Below, piece by piece: positions 5,830 through 5,912 of a stretch of DNA of 5,912 bases. The stretch lies in the NCBI GenBank assembly GCA_007570945.1, contig RKSH01000218.1:1-5912 (forward strand). Reading direction: 5' to 3'. Position numbers and translations under genes: made by a program. The notes under the pieces were generated by a model. That model saw only the letters and a list, made by a program, of their open reading frames with translations, was not told the DNA's origin and searched no databases. This stretch comes from Gammaproteobacteria bacterium (GTDB lineage: Bacteria > Pseudomonadota > Gammaproteobacteria > Arenicellales > Spongiicolonaceae). Numbering within the stretch: the first letter of the stretch is position 1; every line of letters begins with the position of its first letter.

Positions 5830-5863
5830 GAGGTCAAAATTGCCACGTTTGATGCGTTTCATG

Positions 5864-5912
5864 CCACGGGTGGGAAGCCTAAGCCCGCCACGATATAAAT
5901 TCGTGCTATATT
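5864..5912. other. AT-rich right edge with small dyads, no gene seen
   Basis: CCAC-GG-GTGG (5864-5873) and CACGA-TATAAAT-TCGTG (5889-5905) are small inverted repeats. The hexamer GCCACG occurs three times (5842, 5863, 5887). The TATAAAT in the second loop could be the -10 box of a gene beyond the edge, but no convincing -35 lies 16-18 bases away. The drop in GC relative to the rest supports a non-coding, perhaps regulatory, stretch. Confidence 0.25.

Noticed and set aside
5689..5862. 58-residue N-terminal extension of MsrB
   Set aside because: Residues show no MsrB, signal-peptide or domain character. The stretch includes a plausible -10 box (TACAAT) and inverted repeats, so it is more likely intergenic.

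Overview
The window is a GC-rich, densely packed bacterial chromosomal segment. It has four protein genes in strictly alternating orientation: autotransporter fragment (+), DUF349 protein (-), MltD-type lytic transglycosylase (+) and MsrB (-). An autotransporter beta-barrel, a periplasmic peptidoglycan hydrolase with a signal peptide, and a DUF349 protein with a gammaproteobacterial-style C-terminus all point to a Gram-negative, most likely an uncultured gammaproteobacterium. This is inferred from protein style only; no rRNA or other marker is present. No tRNA, rRNA, CRISPR array, transposase or phage gene was seen.

Layout. Positions 3-881 hold the C-terminal part of an outer-membrane autotransporter beta-barrel whose 5' part lies outside the window. 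A 78-bp tandem duplication sits near its end. Its stop codon interlocks with the stop of the convergent DUF349 gene (2923 down to 878). A 103-bp divergent intergenic region (2924-3026) contains a long interrupted palindrome with symmetric, overlapping promoter-like boxes. From it the transglycosylase gene (3027-5291) runs rightward. One base after its stop is the stop of the convergent msrB gene (5688 down to 5293). The last 224 bases hold a probable msrB promoter and several small inverted repeats, with no supported gene.

How the genes relate. Three of the four concern the cell envelope or protein repair: an outer-membrane barrel, a peptidoglycan hydrolase with four LysM-like modules, and a methionine-R-sulfoxide reductase. 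They are not an operon; each appears to be transcribed alone. The one likely regulatory link is the shared palindromic region between the DUF349 and transglycosylase genes. I see no convincing evidence of a new defence or mobile system. The features most worth a second look are the palindromic divergent promoter, the two tail-to-tail junctions whose stop codons sit in hairpin loops, the recent duplication in the barrel, the lack of Shine-Dalgarno sequences, and unusual cysteine patterns in the transglycosylase and MsrB.
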